Below, piece by piece: positions 1 through 7,597 of a stretch of DNA of 39,262 nucleotides. This DNA comes from DATKEG01 sp035544515 (GTDB taxonomy: Bacteria > Acidobacteriota > Vicinamibacteria > Fen-336). The stretch lies in contig DATKEG010000233.1 in NCBI GenBank assembly GCA_035544515.1, positions 1 through 39,262 on the forward strand, in the 5' to 3' direction. The notes under the pieces were generated by a model. It was not told the DNA's origin and did no database searches. It saw nothing but the letters and a program-made list of their open reading frames with translations. Position numbers and translations under genes: made by a program. The first letter of the stretch is position 1. Each line of letters opens with the position of its first letter.

Positions 1-3
1 GCG

Positions 4-105
4 CTCCGCTCCGCGTTCTCCTTCGTGATCGCGCGGCGGCGGATGAACCGCCGCCGCCGCGCAGGGAAACGCTCCGCTGCGCGCGCCGGACTCTCGAATA
101 ATAGC
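4..105 (+). repeat. Hairpin repeat element, copy 1 (direct repeat unit)
   Basis: This 102-bp unit recurs without a difference at 152-253, an offset of 148 bp. It holds a self-complementary core: left arm 31-42 (GCGCGGCGGCGG), loop ATGAA (43-47), right arm 48-62, which carries one extra CCG. The core is bounded by CTCCGCTCCGCGTT (4-17) and GGAAACGCTCCGCTGCG (64-80). The flanks are also partly complementary (GCGTT against AACGC), so a longer hairpin can form. The same flanks and layout recur in reverse orientation at 17641-17723, so this is a dispersed family. No credible coding sequence lies in it. Its function is unknown; a REP/BIME-like or MITE-like element is the nearest analogy, by inference. 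Confidence 0.85.
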
Positions 106-151
106 GTGGACCGGCCGCCTCCGCCACGTGGTGGAACAGCCGAGCGGGAAC

Positions 152-253
152 CTCCGCTCCGCGTTCTCCTTCGTGATCGCGCGGCGGCGGATGAACCGCC
201 GCCGCCGCGCAGGGAAACGCTCCGCTGCGCGCGCCGGACTCTCGAATAATAGC
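152..253 (+). repeat. Hairpin repeat element, copy 2 (direct repeat unit)
   Basis: This is an exact second copy of 4-105, in the same orientation and separated from it by a 46-bp spacer (106-151). Identity stops after 253, where copy 1 has G at 106 and copy 2 has T at 254. The lack of divergence implies a recent tandem duplication or gene conversion. An assembly artefact cannot be excluded from one sequence. Together the two copies and spacer fill most of the 313-base gene-free stretch downstream of lnt. Confidence 0.85.
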
Positions 254-294
254 TTGGAGAGGGGGCCGACCGCCAACGCCGACGTGTGGAGCCA

Positions 295-311
295 GCGAGA
301 GAGAGTCTCGC
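295..311 (-). terminator. Small hairpin just after lnt
   Basis: A 6-bp stem (GCGAGA, 295-300, with TCTCGC, 306-311) with a 5-base loop begins three bases past the lnt stop codon. It is placed where a terminator of the nfeD-lnt operon would sit. It lacks a following U-run, so intrinsic termination is uncertain. Confidence 0.3.
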
Positions 312-313
312 CC

Positions 314-1843
314 CTACGAACGCGGGCGGGCCAGGATCGCGGCGGTGAGGGCCACGGCCGCGCCCAAGCAGGCCCAGGCGAAGACGTCGCCGTAGCGCGT
401 GTAGGGCGTCCCTCCCGGCACGATGCCGGCCTCGCCGACCAGGACGGTCCGGTCGAACAGCGCCGTGGCCTGGCGCACGCGCCCGCGCGGGTCGACCACG
501 GCCGTGATGCCGGTGTTGGCCGCCCGGAGCAGGTATTTGCCGTTCTCCACCGCCCGGAAGACCGCCATCGCCATGTGCTGGTACGGCGCGGAGGTGCGGC
601 CGTACCAGCCGTCGTTGGTGATGTTGACGAGTAGGTCGGCGCCCTTCCGCGCGAAGCCCCGCACGAGGTCGGGGAAGATGGCCTCGTAGCAGATGAAGAC
701 GGCCAGACGGTGGCCGGCGGCGGAGCCCGTGGCCAGTTCCTCGCCCGGCGTGAACTCCCCCACTCGCTGTACGAGCTTGCCCACGCCCACCGTGGCCAGC
801 ACCGACTGGACGGGCACGTACTCCCCGAAGGGCACCAGCCGGATCTTGTGATAGCGCAGGACGACGTGGCCGGCGGGATCGAGCATCTTCGCGCCCACCC
901 AGATGCGGAAGCGCCGCTCGTCGTCGCCCGCGTCGCGATCGTCGTTCCCGAAGATCAGGTGAACGCCGTGCTCGCGGGCGGCCCGGCGCAGGACGCCGGC
1001 CACGGCCTCGTCCCGGTCGAAGAAGAAGGGCACCGCCGACTCGGGCCAGACCACGAGCTGCGCGCCCTGCGCGGCGGCCTGCCGCGTCAGGTCGAGGTGC
1101 CGCCCGACGTTGCGCCAGGCCTGGCCCGGCTCCCACTTGTCCTCCTGCAGGATGGACGCCTGCACGAGCCCGACGCGCAGCCGGCCCGACTCGGGCACGG
1201 GGGTGCGCAGGAGCCGGTAGCCGTGCGCCCACACGCCGCCGAGGACCACGACGGCGGCCAGCGCCGCGCGGCGCCGCCAGGCCGGCCGCGGCTCCACGGC
1301 CATGTAGGCCAGCACGGCGGAGACGCCGGCCACCAGGAACGACACGCCGTAGACCGCGGCGTAGCGGGCCAGCTGCAGGACCGGGAGGTTCTCCTGCTGG
1401 CTGTAGCCGAGCAGGCACCAGGCGAAGTTGAACAGCGTGTGCGCGCGCAGGATCTCGCTGGCGACCCAGGCCAGGGGCGCGAGCAGCAGCGCGCGCGCGC
1501 CGAGCGCCTGCACCCAGACTCCCATCGTCCAGCCGAAGAGCGCGGGGAACAGGGCGAGCGCCAGGCACAGCAGCACCATCACGCCGATCCCGAGCGGCAG
1601 CGGCAGCCCGCCGAACTGCGTCACCACCCATGCCGTCCAGTAGACGAGGCCCAGGGCGCTGACCGCGCCCGTGAGGTATCCCAGCCGCAGCCCGTGCGCG
1701 CGGCTGCGCGCGCGGGCCAGGGCGATCAGCAGCGGCGCCAGGGCCACCCAGGCCACCGCGCCGTGGCCGAACTTCGGGAACGACAGGACGAGCAGGACGC
1801 CCGACAGGACCGCCAGGCCCTCGGGACGGCCGACGCGCGTCAC
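314..1843 (-). CDS. lnt: Apolipoprotein N-acyltransferase
   Basis: This inner-membrane enzyme adds the third acyl chain to the N-terminal cysteine of lipoproteins, the last step of lipoprotein maturation in diderms. The 509-residue product has about seven hydrophobic segments in the first ~210 residues, followed by a periplasmic nitrilase-like domain. The expected catalytic triad is visible: Glu268 in VVWPESAVP, Lys333 in RYHKIRLVPFGEYVP and Cys385 in FICYEAIFP. Length is normal for the family. The chosen start is a GTG; there is no clear Shine-Dalgarno, as expected inside an operon. It lies 65 bp downstream of the SPOR gene and is the last gene of the minus-strand envelope run beginning with nfeD. 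The assignment is secure. Confidence 0.96.
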   Translation of the reverse strand: MTRVGRPEGLAVLSGVLLVLSFPKFGHGAVAWVALAPLLIALARARSRAHGLRLGYLTGAVSALGLVYWTAWVVTQFGGLPLPLGIGVMVLLCLALALFPALFGWTMGVWVQALGARALLLAPLAWVASEILRAHTLFNFAWCLLGYSQQENLPVLQLARYAAVYGVSFLVAGVSAVLAYMAVEPRPAWRRRAALAAVVVLGGVWAHGYRLLRTPVPESGRLRVGLVQASILQEDKWEPGQAWRNVGRHLDLTRQAAAQGAQLVVWPESAVPFFFDRDEAVAGVLRRAAREHGVHLIFGNDDRDAGDDERRFRIWVGAKMLDPAGHVVLRYHKIRLVPFGEYVPVQSVLATVGVGKLVQRVGEFTPGEELATGSAAGHRLAVFICYEAIFPDLVRGFARKGADLLVNITNDGWYGRTSAPYQHMAMAVFRAVENGKYLLRAANTGITAVVDPRGRVRQATALFDRTVLVGEAGIVPGGTPYTRYGDVFAWACLGAAVALTAAILARPRS

Positions 1844-1908
1844 CGCGGGCGCGCGGGATGTGCCGCCGCGGGCGCGGGGATCTCGGGCTGCCGCGGCGTG
1901 GCGGGCCC

Positions 1909-2559
1909 CTACCTGGTGACTATAAACGGCTTGAACTTCTCTTCGTCGCGCAGGCGGGCCTGCACGCGCTCGGCGTCGGCGCGGGCACGGTAGGAGCCGA
2001 CACGCACGTTGAAGAGGCCATCGGCCGCCGCGGGCGCCACCACATAGGCCTCGAAGCCCTTCTCCTTCAGCCGGCCCACCACGGATTCGGCGCTGGCGCC
2101 GTCCTTGAAGGCGCCGACCTGGATGGTGAAGGAGCCGGTGGATGCGGCGCCGGACGCGGCCGTGGTCGCGGATGCGGCCGGCCGCGCGACGGGCGGCGCC
2201 TTGGCCGTCTTGACGGGCGGCGCGGGCGTGGGGGCGGAACGGCGCGCAGCGGCCACGCTCACCGGGGGCGAGGACGGACGAGGGCGCTCGAGCGTGTCGT
2301 CCACGCGGTCGCCCTCGAGCCGCCGGGCGTAGCCCAGGTCCTCCGCCGCGGGCGCCGCCGGCTGCGGCGTCTCCTCCACGAGCCGCTCCTCCGCGGCCGG
2401 CCGCGACGCCTGCACCTCGCCCGCGGCGCTGTCCACCCCGCGCCCGACCATGATCCCGGCCAGGAAGCTCAGGATGAGACCGGACGCCCCGGCCATGAAG
2501 TAGAAGACCAGTTGCTTGTTCGTGAGCTGGATCTCGTAATAGTAGTCGTCCTGGGCCAA
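1909..2559 (-). CDS. SPOR-domain membrane protein
   Basis: The 216-residue protein has a short cytoplasmic N-terminus, one transmembrane helix (about residues 18-40, LVFYFMAGASGLILSFLAG), a Pro/Ala-rich linker and a C-terminal SPOR domain (about 140-216, starting GSFTIQVGAFKDGASAE). SPOR domains bind denuded septal peptidoglycan, so the protein probably localises to the division site, as FtsN/DedD-type proteins do. That role is inferred from the domain. The start is TTG, preceded at short spacing by GGGGAGGG; no ATG lies before the membrane segment. It is 47 bp downstream of the DUF4388 gene and 65 bp upstream of lnt. No catalytic domain is present, so it is not an amidase or RlpA. Confidence 0.88.
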   Translation of the reverse strand: MAQDDYYYEIQLTNKQLVFYFMAGASGLILSFLAGIMVGRGVDSAAGEVQASRPAAEERLVEETPQPAAPAAEDLGYARRLEGDRVDDTLERPRPSSPPVSVAAARRSAPTPAPPVKTAKAPPVARPAASATTAASGAASTGSFTIQVGAFKDGASAESVVGRLKEKGFEAYVVAPAAADGLFNVRVGSYRARADAERVQARLRDEEKFKPFIVTR

Positions 2560-2592
2560 TGACCCTCCCCGCGGCCGCCTGCCGCCACGACC

Positions 2593-2598
2593 ATTCTA
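2593..2598 (-). promoter_or_regulatory. Possible -10 element before the SPOR gene
   Basis: TAGAAT on the minus strand matches the sigma-70 -10 consensus at 5 of 6 positions. It lies about 33 bp before the SPOR gene start, in the 47-bp gap after the DUF4388 stop codon. No good -35 box is visible. It may give SPOR-lnt a promoter separate from nfeD. Confidence 0.35.
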
Positions 2599-2606
2599 GC
2601 CGCCCT

Positions 2607-3755
2607 TCACGCCGCGCCGAGTCGCCGGAACCCCTCCTTGATGATCCCGGAGACCACCGCCTCCTCCTCCTTGCCGAACCGGGTGCGCACGGAGAGCTGG
2701 ATCACGAAGACGAGCTCGTTCAGGCCGGAGACCATGAGGCTCTTGCGCTGCTCGGGCGGCAGGTCCGCCACGTTGGCCAGCATCTGCTCGAAATCGGCGC
2801 GGCCGTACTGCTTGAGGTCGACGCCGGCGAACAGGCTCCCGTACTGCCGCGAGACGTCGTCGAGCGCCGTCTCCATGAAGCCGTCCACCTCGCGTCCGAG
2901 GCGGCCCTGCAGGAAGGTGTAGATGCGCCCGAACATCTGGTTGAACTTCTCGACGATGCCCTCCAGGTCCAGCTCCCGCTCCTTCTCGCGCGCGCCCTCC
3001 TCGGGCCCCGTGTCCTTCTGCCCGCGGCGGACCACGACGCCCAGCACGAGCAGGCCCCAGAGGATGCGGCAGGTCTCGAAGTGGCTCAGGTACGAGACGT
3101 CGCAGATCTGCTCCACGGTCGAGCGCCCGTTGACCTGCGCGAGCACCTCCTGCTCCTCCGCGCTCAGCTCCAGCTTGTAGTCGGGGCCGCCCGCGCGGGC
3201 CAGCACCGCGCCGATGTCGCCCAGCCCGCGCATGAGCTGGCTCCACGCGCGCACGCGCCTGATCCCCTCCAGGATGAGGTTCTCGGTGGAGATGTTGAGC
3301 GTGACCAGGGTGTCGGGGTCGAGGTCCTTGATCACCAGGTCGTAGGTGCCGTGCGTCCAGGTGAAGAGGTCCATGAGGATCTCCTTCACCTGGTGCTCGA
3401 CGGCCGGGATCAGCTCCTCCGACTCCAGGGCGCCCAGCTCCAGCAGGATCGCGCCCAGGCGCAGGCCGGGCCGGACCATCTTGGAAGCCTCGACGTACTG
3501 GCGGGCGGTGATGCGGCCGCGCAGGAGCAGGCTCTCCCCCAGCCGCTCGTCCACGTTGGTGCTGGCGGCGTAGAGCACGCGGCCGGCGCGGATGTAGACG
3601 CTCTTGGTGACGTCGCCGTCGCGCACGGTCAGGAAGCCGGTCTCGCCGCTGTTCAACAGCGAGCGCAGCAGCTCGGCCACGTTGGTGTCGCCGATCTCGC
3701 CGCGGATGGTGAGGTCGTCGTCCGGCTCCGTGGGCTCCGGGGGGAACGCCGCCAT
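2607..3755 (-). CDS. DUF4388 (PATAN-like) domain protein
   Basis: The 382-residue soluble protein has no signal peptide. Residues ~15-110 match the DUF4388/PATAN pattern: an opening like IRGEIGDTNVAELLRSLL, then GETGFLTVRDG and the IRAGRVLYAASTN strand. That module is common in high-GC bacteria with complex signalling, often fused to receiver or GTPase-regulating domains. Residues ~110-160 (VKEILMDLFTWTHGTYDL) continue the fold. A predicted winged-helix-like segment (about 200-250, INGRSTVEQICDVSYLSHFE in part) follows, then a charged linker and a helical C-terminal domain. The biochemical function is unknown; a role in protein-protein signalling is inference. It sits 6 bp after the slipin gene and starts at ATG, so it is probably co-transcribed with nfeD-slipin. 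Confidence 0.8.
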   Translation of the reverse strand: MAAFPPEPTEPDDDLTIRGEIGDTNVAELLRSLLNSGETGFLTVRDGDVTKSVYIRAGRVLYAASTNVDERLGESLLLRGRITARQYVEASKMVRPGLRLGAILLELGALESEELIPAVEHQVKEILMDLFTWTHGTYDLVIKDLDPDTLVTLNISTENLILEGIRRVRAWSQLMRGLGDIGAVLARAGGPDYKLELSAEEQEVLAQVNGRSTVEQICDVSYLSHFETCRILWGLLVLGVVVRRGQKDTGPEEGAREKERELDLEGIVEKFNQMFGRIYTFLQGRLGREVDGFMETALDDVSRQYGSLFAGVDLKQYGRADFEQMLANVADLPPEQRKSLMVSGLNELVFVIQLSVRTRFGKEEEAVVSGIIKEGFRRLGAA

Positions 3756-3761
3756 GCGGTC

Positions 3762-4508
3762 CTATTTCCCCCGGTCCATGAAGGCCTTCATCCAGTCGAT
3801 GGGCACCGGGAACAGGATGGTGGAGTTGTGCTCGGCCGCGATGTCGGTCAGCGTCTGCAGGTAGCGCAGGTGGAGGGCGACCGGCTGCTCCTGCATCTTC
3901 TCCGCCGCCTGGGTCAGCTGGAGCGAGGCCTCGAGCTCGCCGGACGCGTGGATGATCTTCGCCCGCTTCTCGCGCTCCGACTCCGCCTGGCGCGCCATGG
4001 CCCGGACCATCTCGTGCGGCAGGTCCACGGCCTTGACCGCGACCTGGGCCACCTTGACGCCCCAGGGGTCCGTGTGGAGGTCGATGACCTCCTGCAGGGC
4101 ATGCCCCAGCCGCTCCCGCTCCGAGAGCAGCTCGTCGAGGTGGGCGCTGCCCAGGATGCTGCGCAGGGTGGTCTGCGCCTCCTGGCTGGTGGCGTAGAGG
4201 AAGTTCTCGACGCTGACCACCGCGCGCACCGGATCCATGACGCGGAAGTACACGACCGCGTTCACCTTCACGCTGACGTTGTCGCGCGTGATCACGTCCT
4301 GCGGCGGCACGTCCAGCACCACGGTGCGCAGGCTGATCCGCACCATGCGGTCGATGGGCCAGAGGACGAACACGAGCCCGGGGCCCTTGGCCACCGGCAG
4401 CAGCTTGCCCAGCCGGAAGATGACGCCGCGCTCGTATTCGTTGAGGACCTTCAGCGAGGCGAGCAGCCAGAAAACCACCAAGAGGACGGCGATCACGGGT
4501 GCGCCCAT
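3762..4508 (-). CDS. Slipin (SPFH/stomatin-family membrane protein)
   Basis: The product of about 248 residues opens with one hydrophobic helix (residues ~5-22), then a SPFH/band-7 domain beginning LNEYERGVIFRLGKLLPVAKGP is recognisable in pieces: NEYERGVIFRLGK, GPGLVFVLWPIDRM and VPPQDVITRDNVSVKVNAVV. A helical tail rich in Glu/Gln/Ala follows. Prokaryotic slipins oligomerise in the membrane, and in archaeal and bacterial genomes they are typically encoded beside an NfeD protease that cleaves their C-terminus. Here the slipin ATG overlaps the nfeD stop by one base (TGATG), which supports that partnership. A longer in-frame start at 4604 would read back through nfeD and is rejected, because the family starts at this helix. 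Confidence 0.93.
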   Translation of the reverse strand: MGAPVIAVLLVVFWLLASLKVLNEYERGVIFRLGKLLPVAKGPGLVFVLWPIDRMVRISLRTVVLDVPPQDVITRDNVSVKVNAVVYFRVMDPVRAVVSVENFLYATSQEAQTTLRSILGSAHLDELLSERERLGHALQEVIDLHTDPWGVKVAQVAVKAVDLPHEMVRAMARQAESEREKRAKIIHASGELEASLQLTQAAEKMQEQPVALHLRYLQTLTDIAAEHNSTILFPVPIDWMKAFMDRGK

Positions 4509-5773
4509 CACGATCCTTTCCGGACCCGAAGCGTCAGGCCCTCGACCGCGTTCACGGTCACCTTTTCTCCCGGCGCCACGGGCGCGTCGGCCACGGCCTT
4601 CCACACCTCTCCCTGCACCTGCACCCAGCCTTCCGGGACGAGCGGCGTGACGGCCACGGCCAACTCTCCCCGCATGCCCTCCGGCCCGGTGAGGGGGCGG
4701 CGGCGCTGCGCCTGCACGACCAGCCGCACGAGGGCCAAGGTGAGGGCAGCCATGACCAGCGCCGCGGGAAGCACCGCGCGCAGCGAGATACGCAGCTCCG
4801 GGGGCGCATCCACCAGCATCATGGCCCCGAGGATCATCGCGGCCAGGCCCCCCACGGTCAAGAGGCCGTAGGAAGCGACCTTGATCTCCGCCGCGAAGAG
4901 GGCCACCGCGGCCAGGATCAGGAGCACGCCCGCCACGTTGACGGGGATGATCTGGCTGGCGAAGAGGAAGAGCAGCAGGCAGAGCGCGCCCACGATGCCG
5001 GGAAAGAGCAGCCCGGGGTGGCTCAGCTCGGCGCCCAGCCCGGCCAGGGCGCCCAGCAGCAACAGGAACATCACGTCCGGCCGCGCGATCAGGGAGAGGA
5101 TGGCCTGGCGCCAGTTCATGCGCACGGCCACCGGCTCGTGGCCGGCGAGGCGAAGGGTGACCGTGGCGCCGTCGAAGCGGCGGACCTCGCGACCCTCGAG
5201 CTGCTCGAGCAGCGTGGGGATGTCGCCCGCGATCAGATCGATCAGGCCGAGCTCGAGCGCCTCCTTCTCGGTGAAGGAGCGGCTCTCCAGCACGGCCTTC
5301 TCGGCCATCTCGACGTTGCGGCCGCGCTGCGCGGCCTTGCTGCGCACGTAGGCCGCCGCGTCCGCCGAGACCTTCTTCGCCATGACCTCGTCCATCCCGC
5401 CCACGGAGGAGACCGGGTGCGCGGCGCCGATGTTCGTGCCGGGAGCCATGGCCGCGACGTCCGCCGCGATGGCGATGACGAAGCCCGCCGACGCGCCACG
5501 CGCGCCGGACGGACCCACCCAGACGGCCACCGGCGTGCGCGCGCGCAGCATGCGGTCGATGATCTGCCGCATGGAGGTGTCGAGTCCGCCCGGCGTGTCG
5601 AGGCGGAGCACGAACAGCGGCGCCCGCTCGGCATCGGCGCGGTCGAGGGCGACGACGACGCGATGGGCACTGATCGGATGGATGGCGTCGTCGACGTGGA
5701 CGACCGGAATGTCCGCCACCGCCGGGCCGGCCGCGAGGGCCAGCAGGGCGAGAGCGCCCGGCAAGAGTCGCAT
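4508..5773 (-). CDS. nfeD: NfeD-family membrane serine protease (ClpP-like, long form)
   Basis: The 421-residue protein starts with a signal peptide (residues 1-20). A ClpP-class protease domain (about 22-230) follows, with a candidate Ser/Lys dyad: Ser95 in ARGASAGFVIA and Lys146 in YVRSKAAQRGRN. Next come four or five transmembrane segments (about 235-345) and a C-terminal NfeD OB-fold (about 360-421). This matches the long NfeD (1b) type, whose known substrate is the C-terminus of the partner slipin encoded next. The ATG at 5773 was chosen because the signal peptide begins there; the open frame extends further upstream through non-coding and tat sequence. It heads the minus-strand operon nfeD-slipin-DUF4388-SPOR-lnt. 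A good promoter lies directly upstream. Confidence 0.93.
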   Translation of the reverse strand: MRLLPGALALLALAAGPAVADIPVVHVDDAIHPISAHRVVVALDRADAERAPLFVLRLDTPGGLDTSMRQIIDRMLRARTPVAVWVGPSGARGASAGFVIAIAADVAAMAPGTNIGAAHPVSSVGGMDEVMAKKVSADAAAYVRSKAAQRGRNVEMAEKAVLESRSFTEKEALELGLIDLIAGDIPTLLEQLEGREVRRFDGATVTLRLAGHEPVAVRMNWRQAILSLIARPDVMFLLLLGALAGLGAELSHPGLLFPGIVGALCLLLFLFASQIIPVNVAGVLLILAAVALFAAEIKVASYGLLTVGGLAAMILGAMMLVDAPPELRISLRAVLPAALVMAALTLALVRLVVQAQRRRPLTGPEGMRGELAVAVTPLVPEGWVQVQGEVWKAVADAPVAPGEKVTVNAVEGLTLRVRKGS

Positions 5774-5790
5774 CGACGCGGGCACGCGGA

Positions 5791-5820
5791 AGTGTAGGCG
5801 TATCAAGGCGTTCCTGTCAA
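5791..5820 (-). promoter_or_regulatory. Promoter of the nfeD operon
   Basis: On the minus strand TTGACA (5820-5815, a perfect -35) is followed after 18 bases by TACACT (5796-5791, 4 of 6 matches to TATAAT). The implied start of transcription near 5784 gives a leader of only about ten bases before the nfeD ATG. It overlaps the tat promoter on the other strand. Confidence 0.55.
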
Positions 5821-5842
5821 CGAAAGCAGGCCGTGGTAAGAT
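5814..5842 (+). promoter_or_regulatory. Promoter of the tat genes
   Basis: CTGTCA (5814-5819) and TAAGAT (5837-5842) are 17 bases apart, and the -10 is extended by TGG (5834-5836). The -35 boxes of this and the nfeD promoter share the same bases, so the two transcripts may compete for polymerase. The leader to tatA is about 75 bases. Confidence 0.5.
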
Positions 5843-5923
5843 CCCCCGATCACGGCCGTCATCGCGGGCACCGCAAGCGCCTGAGACGCGGCCGGTGCGG
5901 CCCATCGTGGCCGGGTAGGAGAT

Positions 5924-6322
5924 ATGTTCGGGACCCTTGGCGGGCAAGAGATCATCTTCATCCTGGTCCTCGCCCTGATCGTGTTCGGACCCCGGAAGCT
6001 CCCGGAGATCGGCAAGAGCATGGGCCGCATGATGGCCGAGTTCCGCAAGGCGTCGAACGATTTCCGGCGCACGCTCGAGGACGAGGTCGAAGCCGAGAAG
6101 GCGCGGCCCGGCGAGCCGGCGGCGTCGCCGCCCGACGAGCCGGCCTCCGCCGCGTCCGCCTCCGACACGCCGGCGTCCTGGGCGCCCCCCGAGACCGCGG
6201 ACCCGGCGCCCGCCCCCGCGGCCGAGGGGGAGAGCGCCGGCGTCGCGCCCCCGGACGATCCGACGGTGCCGCGGCCGGAGCCGGCGGGCGTGGGCCGTAC
6301 GGACGGCCACGAGCCGCACTGA
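5924..6322 (+). CDS. tatA: Sec-independent protein translocase TatA/TatB-type subunit
   Basis: The 132-residue protein has the classic TatA/B layout: a very short N-terminus, one transmembrane helix (about residues 7-22, QEIIFILVLALIVFG), the hinge FGPRKLPEIGKSMG (21-34), then an amphipathic helix with an acidic stretch. A long disordered tail rich in Pro, Ala and Glu fills residues ~65-132. With TatC it exports folded twin-arginine proteins across the inner membrane. Length and tail resemble TatB, while the hinge is common to both, so the A/B assignment is open; a single subunit may serve both roles. The ATG is preceded by a good Shine-Dalgarno (TAGGAG, 5916-5921). tatC begins 22 bp downstream. 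Confidence 0.9.
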   Translation: MFGTLGGQEIIFILVLALIVFGPRKLPEIGKSMGRMMAEFRKASNDFRRTLEDEVEAEKARPGEPAASPPDEPASAASASDTPASWAPPETADPAPAPAAEGESAGVAPPDDPTVPRPEPAGVGRTDGHEPH

Positions 6323-6344
6323 AGGCGCGCTTCCGACGCCCCGC

Positions 6345-7121
6345 ATGAGCCGACCCAGCCCCGACCGCATGTCGTTCCTCGAACACCTCGAGGAGCTGCG
6401 CGTGCGCCTGATCCACGGCATCGTGGCCCTGGTGGTGGGCTTCGGGATCTGCTGGTCCTTCCGCGAGTCGATCTTCCACTTCCTCACCGAGCCGCTGCGG
6501 CGCGCCTATCCGGAGATCAAGTTCATCACCACGGGTCCGTCCGAGGCGCTGATCCTCTACATGAAGATGGCCTTCTTCGTGGGGATCTTCGTGGCCGCGC
6601 CCTACATCCTCTACCAGGTCTGGGCCTTCATCGCGCCCGGGCTCTACCCGCACGAGAAGGTGTACGCCATCCCCTTCATCGTGGCGGGGTCCTTCTTCTT
6701 CGCGGGCGGGGCGTGCTTCGGCCACTTCTTCCTCTTCCCCATCACCTTCCGCTTCCTGGGCGCGTTCGCGGGCGACGACATGACCTACCTGCCGAAGGTG
6801 GACGAGTACTACACCTTCTATAGTTGGTTCCTGCTCGGCCTGGGCCTCGTCTTCCAGCTGCCCGTGGTCATCTTCGTGATGTCCCGCATCGGCCTGGTCA
6901 CGCCCCGCTTCCTCGTCCGCCACTTCAAGTACGCGGTGCTGGCCGCCTTCGTGATCTCGGCCATCATCACGCCCACCCCTGACATCGTGACGCAGTCGCT
7001 GCTCGCGCTGCCCATGATCGGGCTGTACCTGCTGGGCGTGGCCGTGGCCTGGATCTTCGGGCGCCCGCGGCAGGTGCCGGTCAGCGCGGAAGCGAGAACT
7101 CCAGCCGCGACCCCGGAGTAG
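6345..7121 (+). CDS. tatC: Sec-independent protein translocase TatC
   Basis: This 258-residue polytopic protein is the receptor subunit of the Tat system and recognises the twin-arginine signal. The N-terminal signature MSFLEHLEELRVRLIH (from residue 9) is diagnostic. It is followed by six predicted transmembrane helices, the conserved FxAPGLYPHEK segment after helix 2 (FIAPGLYPHEKVYA here) and the late ISAIITPTPDIVTQ motif. Length is typical. It forms a tatA-tatC operon. Its last 41 bases overlap the 3' end of the convergent DUF192 gene, so the final residues (from about RPRQVPVSAEA) are encoded opposite that gene. Identification is secure. Confidence 0.97.
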   Translation: MSRPSPDRMSFLEHLEELRVRLIHGIVALVVGFGICWSFRESIFHFLTEPLRRAYPEIKFITTGPSEALILYMKMAFFVGIFVAAPYILYQVWAFIAPGLYPHEKVYAIPFIVAGSFFFAGGACFGHFFLFPITFRFLGAFAGDDMTYLPKVDEYYTFYSWFLLGLGLVFQLPVVIFVMSRIGLVTPRFLVRHFKYAVLAAFVISAIITPTPDIVTQSLLALPMIGLYLLGVAVAWIFGRPRQVPVSAEARTPAATPE

Positions 7122-7542
7122 CCTTCTCGCGGCGGGCCTGCCCCGCGCCCATCTCCACCACGTAGGCGGCCTTCTTCATGGGCTGGTACACCGGGCAGGG
7201 ATCGGCCTTGCACGGCGGCACCGCCTCGGCCACGTAGACGATTCGCCGCTCCTCGTCGAGCCAGACGATGTCGATCGGGAAGCGGCAGTTCTTCATCCAG
7301 ATCCCGTGGAAGTCCAGGTCTTCGAAGACGAAGAGGAGCGCCCGGTCGGTGGGCAGCGAGGGGCGGAACATCAGGCCCATGGCCCGGTCCTCGTCCTTGA
7401 CCATCACCTCGGCCTGCAGGACCTGGCCCGAGGGCAGCGTGAGCGGGATCACCTGTGGGCCGGCCGCGACGCGCGCGGCCGCGGCGGCGGCGAGGACGGA
7501 CGCGAGGAGCAGGCGTCGGCGCACGATATGTGATCGTAGCAT
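7081..7542 (-). CDS. DUF192 family exported protein
   Basis: The product of about 153 residues has an N-terminal signal sequence (RRRLLLASVLAAAAAARVAA) followed by a single DUF192 domain. Visible family motifs are the early VMVKDEDRAMGLMFRPSL, LLFVFEDLDFHGIWMKN, the FPIDIVWLDE strand and a closing VVEMGAGQARREKATPGS. DUF192 proteins are small beta-barrel-like periplasmic proteins of unknown biochemical function. ATG at 7542 is used. GTG at 7524 would give a cleaner signal peptide and sits just after a possible -10 element (TACGAT, 7538-7533). The 3' end overlaps tatC by 41 bp on the opposite strand. An opposing overlap of this length is unusual but both reading frames look intact. Confidence 0.88.
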   Translation of the reverse strand: MLRSHIVRRRLLLASVLAAAAAARVAAGPQVIPLTLPSGQVLQAEVMVKDEDRAMGLMFRPSLPTDRALLFVFEDLDFHGIWMKNCRFPIDIVWLDEERRIVYVAEAVPPCKADPCPVYQPMKKAAYVVEMGAGQARREKATPGSRLEFSLPR

Positions 7543-7597
7543 CAAGCCGCCGTCCGCAGCGCGCGCCAGGTGAGCGCGGCCAGGGCCAGGACAACCG

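Noticed and set aside
4..253. CRISPR array
   Set aside because: There are only two repeats, each 102 bp, which is far too long, and no cas genes are present.
25..634. Small open frames in the repeats at the left edge
   Set aside because: They are Arg/Pro-rich translations of the GGC/GCC hairpin and run on antisense into lnt; no start signal or protein family.
2559..4871. Plus-strand open frame of 770 codons opposite the SPOR, DUF4388 and slipin genes
   Set aside because: It spans several well-identified minus-strand genes and their gaps, and its Leu/His/Asp-rich translation has no family features.
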